Below are positions 30,801-41,759 of a DNA stretch of 64,000 nt, piece by piece (position 1 is the first letter of the stretch; each line of letters starts with the position of its first letter). A program made the translations under genes and the position numbers. The DNA lies in contig JBBMOA010000001.1 in assembly GCA_037954235.1 (NCBI GenBank), forward strand, positions 30,587,074 to 30,651,073, given 5' to 3'. This stretch comes from Aulostomus chinensis. Its lineage: Eukaryota; Chordata; Actinopteri; Syngnathiformes; Aulostomidae. Under the pieces are notes generated by a model. That model was not told the origin of the DNA and searched no databases. It worked only from the letters and a program-made list of their open reading frames with translations.

Positions 30801-32230
30801 ATTCTTCCGACATCACTGTCACGTTATTTAGAGTTTCGTCGCAACTCTTACTACATTATTTTTGCATTATTTTAAGGTTCGTAGCAACTCTTACTACATC
30901 ACTTTCACCATCACTTTGAGGTTATTCGAAACTCTTACTACATTACTGTAAGCATCACTTTGAGGTTGTTCAAAACTCTTACTACATTACGGTTAGCATC
31001 ACTGAGTTGATTAGCAACTATCACTACATTACTGTTAGCATCATTTTAAGTTCATTAGCAATTCTTCCGACATCACTGTCGCAATATTTTTAGGTTCGTA
31101 GCAACTTTTACTTCATTACTGTTGCATTATATTCAGGTTCGTCGCAACTCTTAGTACATGACTGTCAGCATCACTTTGAGGTTATTCGAAACGTTCACTC
31201 CATTACTGTTAGCATCATTTTGAGTTCATGTGCAATTCTTACTAAATCACTGTCGCATCATTTTGAGATCTTTAGCAATTCTTCTGACATCACTGTCGCA
31301 TTATTTTGAGATTCGTAGCAACTCTTCCTACATGACTTTCACCATCACTATGAGGTTATTCGAAACACTTACTACATTACAGTCAGCATCACTGAGTTGA
31401 TTAGCAACTATCACTGCATTACTGTTAGCATCATTTTGAGTTAATGAGCAATTCTTCTGACATCACTGTCGCATTATTTTGAGATTCGTAGCAACTTTTC
31501 CTACATGACTTTCACCATCACTTTGAGGTTGTTCGAAACTCTTTCTACATTACTGTAAGCATCACTGAGTTGATTAGCAACTATCACTACATTACTGTTA
31601 GCATCATTTTGAGTTCATTAGCAATTCTTCCGACATCACTGTCGCAATATTTTAAGGTCCTTAGCAACTTTTACTTCATTACTGTTGCATTATATTGAGG
31701 TTCGTAGCAACTCTTAGTACATGACTGTCAGCATCACTTTGAGGTTATTCGAAACACTTCCTACATTACTGTAAGCATCACTGAATTGATTAGCAACTAT
31801 CACTACATTACTGTTAGCATCATTTTGAGTTCATTAGCAATTCTTCCGACATCAATGTCGCAATATTTTGAGGTTCGTAGCAACTTTTACTACATTACTG
31901 TCGCATTATTTTGAGGTTCATAGCAACACTTACTTCATGACTGTAAGCATCACTTTGAGGTTATTCGAAAGTTTCACTCCATTGCTGTTAGCATCATTTT
32001 GAGTTCATTAGCAATTCTTACTACATCACTGTCGCATCATTTTGAGGTCATTAGCATTTCTTCTGACATCACTGTCACATTATTTTGAGGTTCGTAGCAA
32101 CTCTTACTACATCACTGTAGCATTATTTTGAGGTTATTAGCAACTCTTACTACATCACTGTCAGCATCATTTTTAGGTTACTCGCAACTCAAACCACATG
32201 ACTGTCAGCATCACTTTGAGGTTATTCGAA

Positions 32231-35200
32231 ACTTTACTCCATTACTGTTAGCATCGTTTTGAGTTCATTAGCAATATTTACTACATCACTGTCGCATCAT
32301 TTTGGGATCATTAGCAATTCTTCCGACATCACTGTCGCATTATTTTAAGGTTCGTAGCAACTCTAACCACATGACTGTCAGCATCACTTTGAGGTTGTTT
32401 GAAACACTTACTGCATTACTGTAAGCATCACTGAGTTTATTAGCAACTCTCACTACATTACTGTTTCATCATTTTGAGTTCATGAGCAATTCTTACGACA
32501 TCACTGTAGCATTATTTTGAGGTTAGTAGCAACTCTTACTACATGACTGTCAGCATCACTTTGAGGTTGTTCGAAACACTGACTACATTACTGTAAGCAT
32601 CACTGAGTTTTTTAGCAACTATCACTACATTACTGTTAGCATCATTTTGAGTTCATTAGCAATTCTTACGACTTCACTGTAGCATTATTTTGAGGTTTGT
32701 AGCAACTCTTACTACATCACTGTAGCATTATTTTGAGGTTTGTAGCAACTCTTACTACATGACTGTCAGCATCACTTTGAGGTTGTTCGAAACACTTACT
32801 ACATTACTGTAAGCATCACTGAGTTTATTAGCAACTATCACTACGTTACTGTTCGCATCTTTTTGAGTTTAATAGCAGTTCTTAAGACATCACTGTCAGC
32901 ATCATTTTTAGGTTACTTGCAACTCCAACAGCATGACTGTCAGCATCACTTTGAGGTTATTCGAAACTTTCACTACATTACAGTTAGCATCCTTTTGAGA
33001 TGATAAGCAATTCTTACGACATCACTGTCGCATCATTTTGAGATCATTACCAATTCTTCTGACATCACTGTCGCATTATTTTGATATTCGTAGCAACTCT
33101 TAATACGTTACTGTTGCATTATTTTAAGGTTCGTAGCAACTCTTACTACATGACTGTCAGCATCACTTTGAGGTTGTTCGAAACACTGAGTACATTACTG
33201 TAAGCATCACTGAGTTTATTAGTAACCATCACTCCATGACTGTTAGCATCATTTTGAGTTCATTAGCAACACTTACTACATGACTGTCAGCATCACTCTG
33301 AGGTTTTTCGAAACACTTACTACATTACTGTAAGCTTCACTGAGTTTATCAACTATCACTACGTCATTGTTAACATCATTTTGAGTTCATTAGCAATTTA
33401 TACTACATGACTGTCAGCATCATTTTGAGGTTCGTAGCAACTCTTACTACATGACTGTCAGCATCACTTTGAGGTTATTCGAAACTTTCACTACATTACA
33501 GTTAGCATCCTTTTGAGATGATAAGCAATTCTTACGACATCACCGTCGCATCATTTTGAGATCATTAGCAATTCTTCCGACATCACTGTCGCATTATTTT
33601 GAGATTCGTAGCAACTCTTACTACATCACTGTAGCATTATTTTGAGGTTATTAGCAACTCTTACTACATCACTGTCAGCATCATTTTTAGGTTACTCGCA
33701 ACTCAAACCACATGACTGTCAGCATCACTTTGAGGTTATTCGAAACTTTCACTACATTACAGTTAGCATCATTTTGAGATAATTATCAATTCTTCTGACA
33801 TCACTGTCGCATTATTTTGAGGTTCGTAGCAACTCTTACTACATCACTGTAGCATTATTTTGAGGTTTGTAGCAACTCTTACTACATGACTGTCAGCATC
33901 ACTTTGAGGTTATTCGAAACTTTACTCCATTACTGTTAGCATCATTTTGAGTTCATTAGCAATATTTACTACATCACTGTCGCATCATTTTGGGATCATT
34001 AGCAATTCTTCCGACATCACTGTCGCATTATTTTAAGGTTCGTAGCAACTCTAACCACATGACTGTCAGCATCACTTTGAGGTTGTTTGAAACACTGACT
34101 GCATTACTGTAAGCATCACTGAGTTTATTAGCAACTCTCACTACATTACTGTTAGCATCATTTTGAGTTCATTCGCAATTCTTACGACATCACTGTAGCA
34201 TCATTTTGAGATCATTACCAATTCTTCCGATGTCACTTTCGCATTATTTTGAGGTTCGTAGCAACCCTTACTATATGATTTTCAGCATCACTTTGAGGTT
34301 ATTCGAAACTTTCACTCCATTACTGTTGGCATCATTTTGAGTTCATTAGCAATTCTTACTAGATCACTGTCGCATCATTTTGAGATCATTAGCAATTCTT
34401 AAGACATCACTGTAGCATTATAAACTCAGTGATGCTTACAGTAATGTACTAAGTGTTTCGAACAACCTCAAAGTGGTACTACATTACTGTTGCATTATTT
34501 TGAGATTCGTAGCAACTCTTCCTACATGACTTTCACCATCACTATGAGGTTATTCGAAACACTTACTACATTACTGTCAGCATCACTGAGTTGATTAGCA
34601 ACTATCACTGCATTACTGTTAGCATCATTTTGAGTTCATTAGCAATTCTTCTGACATCACCGTCGCATTATTTTGATATTCGTAGCAACTCTTACTACAT
34701 TATTTTTGCATTATTTTAAGGTTCGTACCAACTGTTACTACGTGACTGTCAGCATCACTTTGAGGTTGTTGTAAACACTTTCTACATTACTGTAAGCATC
34801 CCTGAGTTTATTTGCAACCCTCAATACATTACTTTTAGCGTCATTTTTAGTTCATTAGCAATTCTTACTACATCACTGTCGCATCATTTTGAGAGCTTTA
34901 GCAATTTTTCCGACATCACTGTCACATTATTTTGAGGTTCGTACCAACTCTTACTACATGACTGTCAGCATCACTTTGAGGTTGTTCGAAACACTTAGTA
35001 CATTACTGTAAGCATCACTGAGTTTATTAGTAACCATCACTACATGACTGTTAGCATCATTTTGAGTTCATTAGCAACACTTACTACATGACTGTCAGCA
35101 TCATTTTGAGGTTTTTCGAAACACTTACTACATTACTGTAAGCATCACTGAGTTTATCAACTATCACTACGTCATTGTTAACATCATTTTGAGTTCATTA

Positions 35201-35690
35201 GCAATTCTTACTACATGACTGTCAGCATCATTTTGAGGTTCGTAGCAACTCTTACTACATGACTGTCAGCATCACTTTGAGGTTATTCGAAACTTTCACT
35301 ACATTACAGTTAGCATCCTTTTGAGATGATAAGCAATTCTTACTACATCACTGTCAGCATAATTTTTAGGTTACTCGCAACTCAAACCACATGACTGTCA
35401 GCATCACTTTGAGGTTATTCGAAACTTTCACTACATTACAGTTAGCATCATTTTGAGATAATTATCAATTCTTCTGACATCACTGTCGCATTATTTTGAG
35501 GTTCGTAGCAACTCTTACTACATCACTGTAGCATTATTTTGAGGTTTTTAGCAACTCTTACTACATGACTGTCAGCATCACTTTGAGGTTATTCGAAACT
35601 TTACTCCATTACTGTTAGCATCATTTTGAGTTCATTAGCAATATTTACTACATCACTGTCGCATCATTTTGGGATCATTAGCAATTCTTC
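32231..35690 (+). repeat. Satellite blocks recurring at about 1.68-1.81 kb
   Basis: The monomer with a deleted base, actttactcc, followed by gcaatatttactac and cattttgggatc, occurs at 32231, 33919 and 35598 (spacings 1,688 and 1,679). A second landmark, aggtttttcg with gagtttatcaactatc, occurs at 33301 and 35109 (spacing 1,808). Confidence 0.8.
34422..34474 (-). other. 53-bp micro-inversion inside the satellite
   Basis: From aaactcagtgatgcttac to aacaacctcaaagt the sequence is the exact reverse complement of a normal B segment (actttgaggttgttcgaaac ... gcatcactgagttt, for example near 34975). Orientation is normal on both sides. The related block near 36420 continues uninverted (gcattattttgagg) at the matching point. 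Confidence 0.93.
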
Positions 35691-37794
35691 CGACATCACT
35701 GTCGCATTATTTTAAGGTTCGGAGCAACTCTAACCACATTACTGTAAGCATCACTGAGTTTTTTAGCAACTATCACTTCGTTACTGTTCGCATCGTTTTG
35801 AGTTTAATAGCAATTCTTACGACATCACTGTCAGCATCATTTTTAGGTTACTCGCAACTCTAACCACATGACTGTCAGCATCACTTTGAGGTTATTCGAA
35901 ACTTTCACTACATTACTGTTAGCATCATTTTGAGTTCATTAACAATTCTTACTACATCACTGTCGCATCATTTTGAGATCATTAGCAATTCTTCTGACAT
36001 CACTTTCGCATTTTTTGAGGTTCGTATCTACTCTTACTACATTACTGTTGCATTATTTTGAGTTTAGTAGCAACTCTTACTACATCACTGTCAGCATCAC
36101 TTTGAGGTTGTTAGAAACACTTACTACATTATTGTAAGCATCACTGAGTTCATTAGCAATTCTTACAACACCACTGTCGCATCATTTTGAGGTCATTCGC
36201 AATTCTTACGACATCACTGTAGCATCATTTTGAGATCATTACCAATTCTTCCGATGTCACTTTCGCATTATTTTGAGGTTCGTAGCAACTCTTACTACAT
36301 GACTTTCAGCATCACTTTGAGGTTATTCGAAACTTTCACTCCATTACTGTTGGCATCATTTTGAGTTCATTAGCAATTCTTACTAGATCACTGTCGCATC
36401 ATTTTGAGATCATTAGCAATTCTTTAGACATCACTGTAGCATTATTTTGAGGTTATTAGCAACTCTTACTATCTTACTGTCAGCATCATTTTTAGGTTAC
36501 TCGCAACTCTAACCGCATGAGTGTCAACATCACTTTGAGGTTATTCAAAACTTTCACTACATTACTGTTAGCATCATTTTGAGTTCATTAGCAATTCTTC
36601 TGACATCACTGTCGCATTATTTTGATATTCGTAGCAACTCTTACTACATTATTGTTGCATTATTTTAAGGTTCGTACCAACTCTTACTACGTGACTGTCA
36701 GCATCACTTTGAGGTTGTTGTAAACACTTACTACATTACTGTAAGCATCCCTGAGTTTATTAGCAACTCTCACTACATTACTTTTAGCCTCATTTTTAGT
36801 TCATTAGCAATTCTTACGACATCACTGTTGCATTATTTTGAGATTGGTATCAATTCTTACTACATCACTGTCGCATCATTTTGAGAGCTTTCGCAATTCT
36901 TCCGACATCACTGTCGCATTATTTTGAGGTTCGTAGCAACTCTTACTACATGACTGTCAGCATCACTTTGAGGTTGTTCGAAACACTTACTACATTACTG
37001 TAAGCATCACTGAGTTTATTAGCAACTATCACTACATTACCGTCAGTACCATTTTGAGTTTATTAGCAAGTCTTAAGAATATCACTGTCACCTCATTTTG
37101 AGATCATTAGCAATTCTTCTGACATCACTGTCGCATTATTTTGAGGTTCGTTGCAACTCTTACCACATTACTGTGTCATTATTTTAAGGTTTGTTGCAAC
37201 CCTTACTACATTACTGTCAGCATCACTGAGTTTATTAGCAACTATCACTCCATTACTGTTAGCATCATTTTGAGTTTATTAGCAATTCTTACTACAGCAC
37301 TGTCGCATCATTTTGAGATCATTAGCAATTCTTCCCACATCACTGTCGCATTTTTAGGTTTGTATCAACTCTTACTACATTACATTCAGCATCACTGAGT
37401 TTATTAGCAACTATCACTACATTACTGTTAGCATCATTTTGAGTTCATTAGCAATTCTTACTACATCACTGTAGCATCATTTGGAGATCATTAGCAATTC
37501 TTACGACATCACTGTAGCATCATTTTGAGGTTATTAGCAACTCTTACTACATCACTGTCAGCATCATTTTTAGGTTACTCGCAACTCTAACCACATGACT
37601 GTCAACATCACTTTGAGGTTATTCGAAACTTTCACTACATTACTGTTAGCATCATTTTGAGATCATTAGCAATTCTTCCGACATCACTGTCGCATTATTT
37701 TGAGGTTAGTAGCAACTCTCACTACATGACTGTCGCATTATTTTGAGGTTCGTAGCAACTCTTACTATAATACTGTTGCATTATTTTAAGTTTA

Positions 37795-37877
37795 GTAGAA
37801 ACTCTCACTACATCACTGTAGCATCATTTTGAGGTTTGTAGCAACTCTCACTACATCACTGTAGCGTAATTTTATCC
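37795..37877 (+). repeat. Terminal A-like monomers and array boundary
   Basis: The last two monomers carry the family A signature (gtagaaactctcactac, gtagcaactctcactac, catcactgtagc) after 30 kb of family B. The final monomer breaks off in gtagcgtaatttt, and no satellite remains beyond about 37877. Confidence 0.8.
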
Positions 37878-38177
37878 TTGAGATTGGGGAACAATAATTT
37901 TATTTTCCATTTTTGGGACATGTACTGTACACAGACACACAGATTTATGAAAGTCACTTTCAGGTGCCTGAAATTCCTTTGGGGACTAAAGTCTAGAAAA
38001 GTAATTTGAACATTTGTGTGTACTTTGTTTTGTGATGATAAGATTTACACCGACCAAGTCAGCCATATTGGCACCACAATCCAATTGGCATGTCAATAAA
38101 CATCACCCAATAAACCAAGGTCTTCTGTCTCAATGTATGTCACTGAAACATACTGTATTGTATTGCCTCACACTTAC
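37878..38177. other. Unique sequence beside the satellite
   Basis: This is A/T-rich single-copy-looking DNA. I see no gene, RNA or recognisable repeat in it. A plus-strand open frame of 123 residues begins at 38014 but has no recognisable domain. Confidence 0.4.
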
Positions 38178-38482
38178 AGCATACAAGGATGCATGGCGTG
38201 GGTGGAACTGCCTGAATCTCTTCTGCAATGGAAGTTTGGTCAACCGTGTGGAACATTCCTGCACGATCCCCTTTGAGTGGGAAAGTAGCATCAACACAGC
38301 ACCACGTGGTCCACCAGCAGCTTGGATTTCTGCTCCTTGTCTTGTAGTTCCACTTGACTTCTCCAAGGGAAGAGACTGCAAATAGTCAAGAACTCTGGGA
38401 AATTTTGTGGCTGTGGCCTCCTCAAATTCCACATTGATGTGGACACCAGTTCAAAGTTTGAAGTGCAGTTATCAACTCTGCA
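38178..38482 (-). pseudogene. Possible decayed exon, unknown protein
   Basis: On the minus strand a pyrimidine-poor acceptor (aacttcag, ending at 38483) precedes the block and a strong donor (GTAAGT, 38177 down to 38172) follows it. Two overlapping minus-strand frames cover the interval. One contains VEFEEATATKFPRVLDYLQS and stays open to the donor, but a TGA at about 38454 stops it upstream. The other is open from the acceptor but stops at 38291. A frameshift would be needed to join them. I do not recognise the protein. It could be a dead exon, part of a transposon, or chance. Confidence 0.25.
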
Positions 38483-38489
38483 CTGAAGT

Positions 38490-38940
38490 TGTTTCGTTAA
38501 AGGATAAATGATTTCCATTGTCCAATGATTATTTTACATTCCAATCCTCTAAAGTGATGGAGTGATACTGTAAATATGTAGAAATTCTCTATTGTTCAAA
38601 GTACAGATTCTGTGTTTATACATTGTTGTAGTTTTTATACTTGGAGAAACCAGAATCTAACAGGAAATCACTGTAGAAAGTTGGCTCAGTTTCATAAAGT
38701 AACAACTAAATAGCTTCAATTGACAGTGATTGACCTTAAACTTGGCAATTTTAATCACTATGCTTGCTTTTCCACTGTCAAATGAACTTTTTAATGGGAA
38801 ATTCCTGCTCATAGACTGGTTTGTTTCATACATGAACCAGTAAGAGCCCTGAACTTAGAGAAGAACCTGAAAGGTCCTTGTTCTTCATGTGTTTTTACGT
38901 GATGGGCCTTTTTTCCTGCAGTTTAATTCACATTTATCAA
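38490..38940. other. Intergenic sequence with nothing recognised
   Basis: A/T-rich DNA without a convincing open frame, RNA gene or repeat family. Confidence 0.4.
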
Positions 38941-38943
38941 CAA

Positions 38944-39901
38944 TTAAAGGGCACCTAGAATGAAAATCATTGTTTTTGTGTTTTTGGTGTTTCTTCAACG
39001 TCCCCCAGCTGTGGGGAACACACACCAAGTGTGAGGCAGTGTCATAACCTCTGTTTGAAGGATCTCCCCTTTTTTGAATCGCCGTGGGAAAATGGACCAA
39101 TGCGATTTTGGCTGAAGTGTTACGTCACAGTTCAGTCAGTGCCCCCCCCCCCCCACTCACACACACCCCTTTGACATATTTCGGGGGGGGGGGGGGCGAT
39201 TATGCGAGCGAGCCGAGTGAGTGCAGCGCTCTTGTGTCGCAACTGGAGCCTGCAGCAGCAGCACTGACTGAGCAGATTGATTGAAGGAATGGCCTCGATA
39301 GAATTGAGACCTTTGTTTTATCTGCGCTGTCTGTCGCTAGCTGGCCTGGCCTGGCTTGAGGGGGAAGGAATCTCACCAGCCAGGCAGGCTACCAAGGGGC
39401 CAGGCCACCAGGAAAACTCCCAGTTGTCCCGACGGTCACCCCGCCGCTGCATATACGGCTGGATCTGCGAATGGGCCGTGGCTACTTGGTATCTTATCTT
39501 ACGAATGTTGTTGTATGATATGGAATGTTGTCAATTGACAGTAGCCGTCACACTTAGCACTGGCGACAGTTAGCCGAGAAAGTGGGAGTACTTGCTTTTC
39601 AGTGACAGTGAGGGCAGCCAATCACCGAGTAGTAGTTAAATGAGGTTGCCAGATAAACAACGGCAACTGATCGCCGTCAACTCATGCACTTGCATAAATA
39701 ATGAGGTTGCCAGATGAGGTCAGAAACGACCCCAATAGGGACAAATGAGGCATTCTAAACCCAACATGGTAACATAGCGGTTTCAGAGAGCCTTTTAGGA
39801 AGCTTCTGAGCCATCACAGACCCAACCATTTTTTGTGGGGTTACATATCACACCACAGAACAAGAATTAATACCCCTTCAACCTCTCTATGGCACCTTTA
39901 A
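38944..39901. mobile_element. Non-autonomous DNA transposon with TTAA ends
   Basis: The left end reads TTAAAGGGCACCTAGA and the right end, on the other strand, reads TTAAAGGTGCCATAGA. The result is an imperfect terminal inverted repeat with TTAA at both borders, 958 bp overall. TTAA target duplication is known for piggyBac and Kolobok superfamilies; the AGG terminus after TTAA fits Kolobok somewhat better. No transposase remains. Inside are a C13/G14 hairpin, a CpG-rich stretch (39196-39480) and two copies of atgaggttgccagat (about 39640 and 39701). The short open frames inside look fortuitous. Confidence 0.5.
39142..39196. repeat. C13 ... G14 inverted homopolymer pair
   Basis: Thirteen C (39142-39154) and fourteen G (39183-39196) are separated by 28 bases that include a short CA repeat. 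They can pair as a hairpin, and either strand can form quadruplex or i-motif structures. It lies inside the TTAA element. Confidence 0.9.
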
Positions 39902-39904
39902 TGT

Positions 39905-40075
39905 ACTGTAATTTAATGAGTTGGGACTGTGAAAGCTGCTGTGTATTTTTACAGTTTATTCCATGTAATTTTGTGGAACAGTTCATTACTGTAATTTGAC
40001 GGTATTCGTCTGGAAACTCTGCTGCCAGACTTTTTACCGTTTTTTTATAGTTTTTTTTCTTGACAGTGTACACAG
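39905..40075. mobile_element. Degenerate repeat rich in TTTACAG/TACTGTAA words
   Basis: The segment has ttttacagtttattcc, ttactgtaatttgacgg, ctgccagactttttaccg and a long T-run. It resembles the abundant fish DNA elements with TACTGTAAA-type ends. The match is partial and no ends can be defined. Confidence 0.25.
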
Positions 40076-40079
40076 AGGT

Positions 40080-41200
40080 CTCGTGGTTGAGCCGGGGCAC
40101 ACAGAGTCCCGCCCCCACACAGCTGAGAAACGCAGCTCTGAGCAGCTGCCTCAGTCACACAGAAGATAGACGCGTTTCCTGGTTGGCAAGTGCAGACACA
40201 ACTTCTCTGAGTGCAGGGTTCACTTCTCTCATTGCTGTTTGTTCACTGTTGAGGTTTTATTCCTCCACCAACCTGCTTCTGTCTGGAAAGAAACAAATAA
40301 CTGGAGTGCTGCACATCAACAGACTTGGTGTTTGGACACGGACGAATGAAGTTTGGCTTTTTGTTTCTTCCATCAGATCAGAGCTGATAGGAAAAACAAT
40401 CAGGTGGTTTTATTAAACCAGCAGTGAGCTGGACTTCAGCCCAGGTCCTCAGTCCCACTGTCAGTTCACTTCAACATGGACGAACAAAATCCAACCCTCA
40501 CCTGGCCTGGAAATCAATAACAATTACATAACAACTCCTTTATTTCTCTCCTGTTCAGGTCCAGTTGGACTCCATCCATCATCATCTTCCGCTTATTCCT
40601 TACTATTAAGGGTCGCGGGGGGGCTGGAGCCTATCCCAGCATCTACGGGCAAGAGGCGGGGTACACCCTGGACAGGTCGCCAGTCCCAGTTGGACTCATT
40701 CATCTCTATATGGTAGGATTTCACTTCATGAGTTCAGAAGCATCTTCACATGAGATGCTGGTTCCTCAAATTGATTGATTGTTGAATTCTGTGTTTGATG
40801 TCTGAATTCTGTCTTTGATCTCTGGGTTCTGTGCATTGAATTCCTGCTCCAGTCTTTGATCTCTGACTGATTCTAAACTCATCAAAGGATCACATCAGCA
40901 TCTTGGTCCAGACTCCAGATGGTGATTTTACCAAGTGCACCACAGTCCTTGTTGCTGTCTGCTGTTGGGTCACAGCAAAGTAAGGAAACAGCCTGACGGT
41001 CCTCAGGAGGAAATCCAACAACCTCCAAAGATGGAGGTGAATCTAGACCTGCTCATGTTGGCCATCCTTGATGAACTTGGGCGGTACTGTGGTGCTGGGA
41101 TGAGGTCATGGAGCTGATCTGGGAGCAGTCCTGATGTTAAATGATGAGATGAAGGACAGTGTGGAGGCAAAATGGACAAAATGTGTTAACATAAAATAAA
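40080..41200 (+). pseudogene. Possible remnant of a gene 5' region, identity unsure
   Basis: A stretch resembling a 5' untranslated exon leads to an ATG at about 40475 that opens only 14 codons (MDEQNPTLTWPGNQ) before a stop. Downstream, tatttctctcctgttcag at 40541-40558 looks like a splice acceptor, and the following exon-like sequence is split by a retroposed fragment (40573-40685). An AATAAA lies near 41190. The layout is that of a decayed gene. A link to the fish NLR family is only an impression; no NACHT, PYD or SPRY motif is readable. Confidence 0.2.
40561..40697 (+). mobile_element. Truncated LINE/SINE tail flanked by a 12-bp duplication
   Basis: The insert at 40573-40685 contains gggtcgcgggg, ggctggagcctatcccagc and gtacaccctggacaggtcgc. 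These words are typical of a very common teleost non-LTR retrotransposon tail. It is flanked by exact copies of ccagttggactc (40561-40572 and 40686-40697), a clear target-site duplication. It sits just after a putative splice acceptor. Confidence 0.75.
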
Positions 41201-41755
41201 ATTGTAAACCTGTTTGAAGTCTTATTTTGTGTTTGATGGACATTTTTAAAATCACTAATGATTTTTTGACTGAACGTCCTGGATCCTGTGGTGCCTGATG
41301 AGGAGACAACTTGAGTACAGAGTTGGAGAAGAGGGTTTTTGGAGGGGAGATGATTTTTGCAGTGCTACAAGTCAATAAAATGTCATCATTTTTCAAAATG
41401 TCCTCACTAAGATGGTTATTAATTCTCTCTTTCCCTCATTCTCAGCTGCTACAGCCTTTAAAGAAAACCTTTGACTGGTGGATCTAACAAAGATCAGATG
41501 TTGTCTCCTCTAGAACATCAACAGCTTAACGTTGTGGGCAGGACTCCTACCTGAGCAGGGAGACCCCAATGGATTTCTAGTCCTGATAGGGAGAGGGAGC
41601 CTCCTGGGTCACGGAGTGGGGAACCTGATAGGGAGTGGGATGACCCGCCCATTGTGGGTGATTGACAGGGCAGGTTTGATCTATGTTTTCATTTTCAAAA
41701 GTAATTTTGAATATTTGTGGAAAGTTAGCCCAACTTGAACATGGAGAAGATGTCT
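41200..41755. other. Intergenic sequence, little recognised
   Basis: No gene is supported. A block of about 55 bp around 41680-41733 (gaatatttgtggaaagtt) resembles 53010-53060 in direct orientation, so it is an old dispersed repeat. Confidence 0.35.
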
Positions 41756-41759
41756 TCTG

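Larger units (their letters stand above)
7151..37877 (+). repeat. Satellite array, family B with higher-order structure
   Basis: From about 7150 the monomer changes: actctca becomes actcttac, and several distinct monomer types alternate. Recurrent types are 'gttcgtagcaactcttac' (44 bp), 'gttattcgaaactttcac' (44 bp), 'gttcattagcaattctta' (43 bp), 'gatcattagcaattcttc' (43 bp), 'gttgttcgaaacacttac' and 'ttgattagcaactatcac'. A common order gives a four-monomer cycle near 173 bp; for example the word attactgcaa recurs at 15398 and 15571. Larger duplications sit on top. The array stops abruptly at about 37877 against unique sequence. The many 60-120 residue open frames inside it are built from the repeat and are not genes. 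Confidence 0.97.

Noticed and set aside
1431..37398. Many 60-123 residue open frames inside the satellite
   Set aside because: They are all built from the 43-44 bp monomer, share the same repeated peptide words (HYITVSI, FLSNYH), and change frame with each monomer. Nothing suggests selection for coding.
7151..37877. A CENP-B-box-like site in the ttcgaaac monomers
   Set aside because: The TTCG start is present, but the required CGGG end of the box is absent in every monomer I looked at.
1..37877. CRISPR-like array
   Set aside because: There are no constant repeats separated by unique spacers; the whole unit repeats and the DNA is eukaryotic.
39084..39573. Coding frames across the C/G-run region
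   Set aside because: They run through homopolymers inside a non-autonomous transposon and show no family resemblance.
39867..40118. Minus-strand 83-residue frame
   Set aside because: It spans a transposon border and a degenerate TACTGTAA-type repeat, with no known domain.
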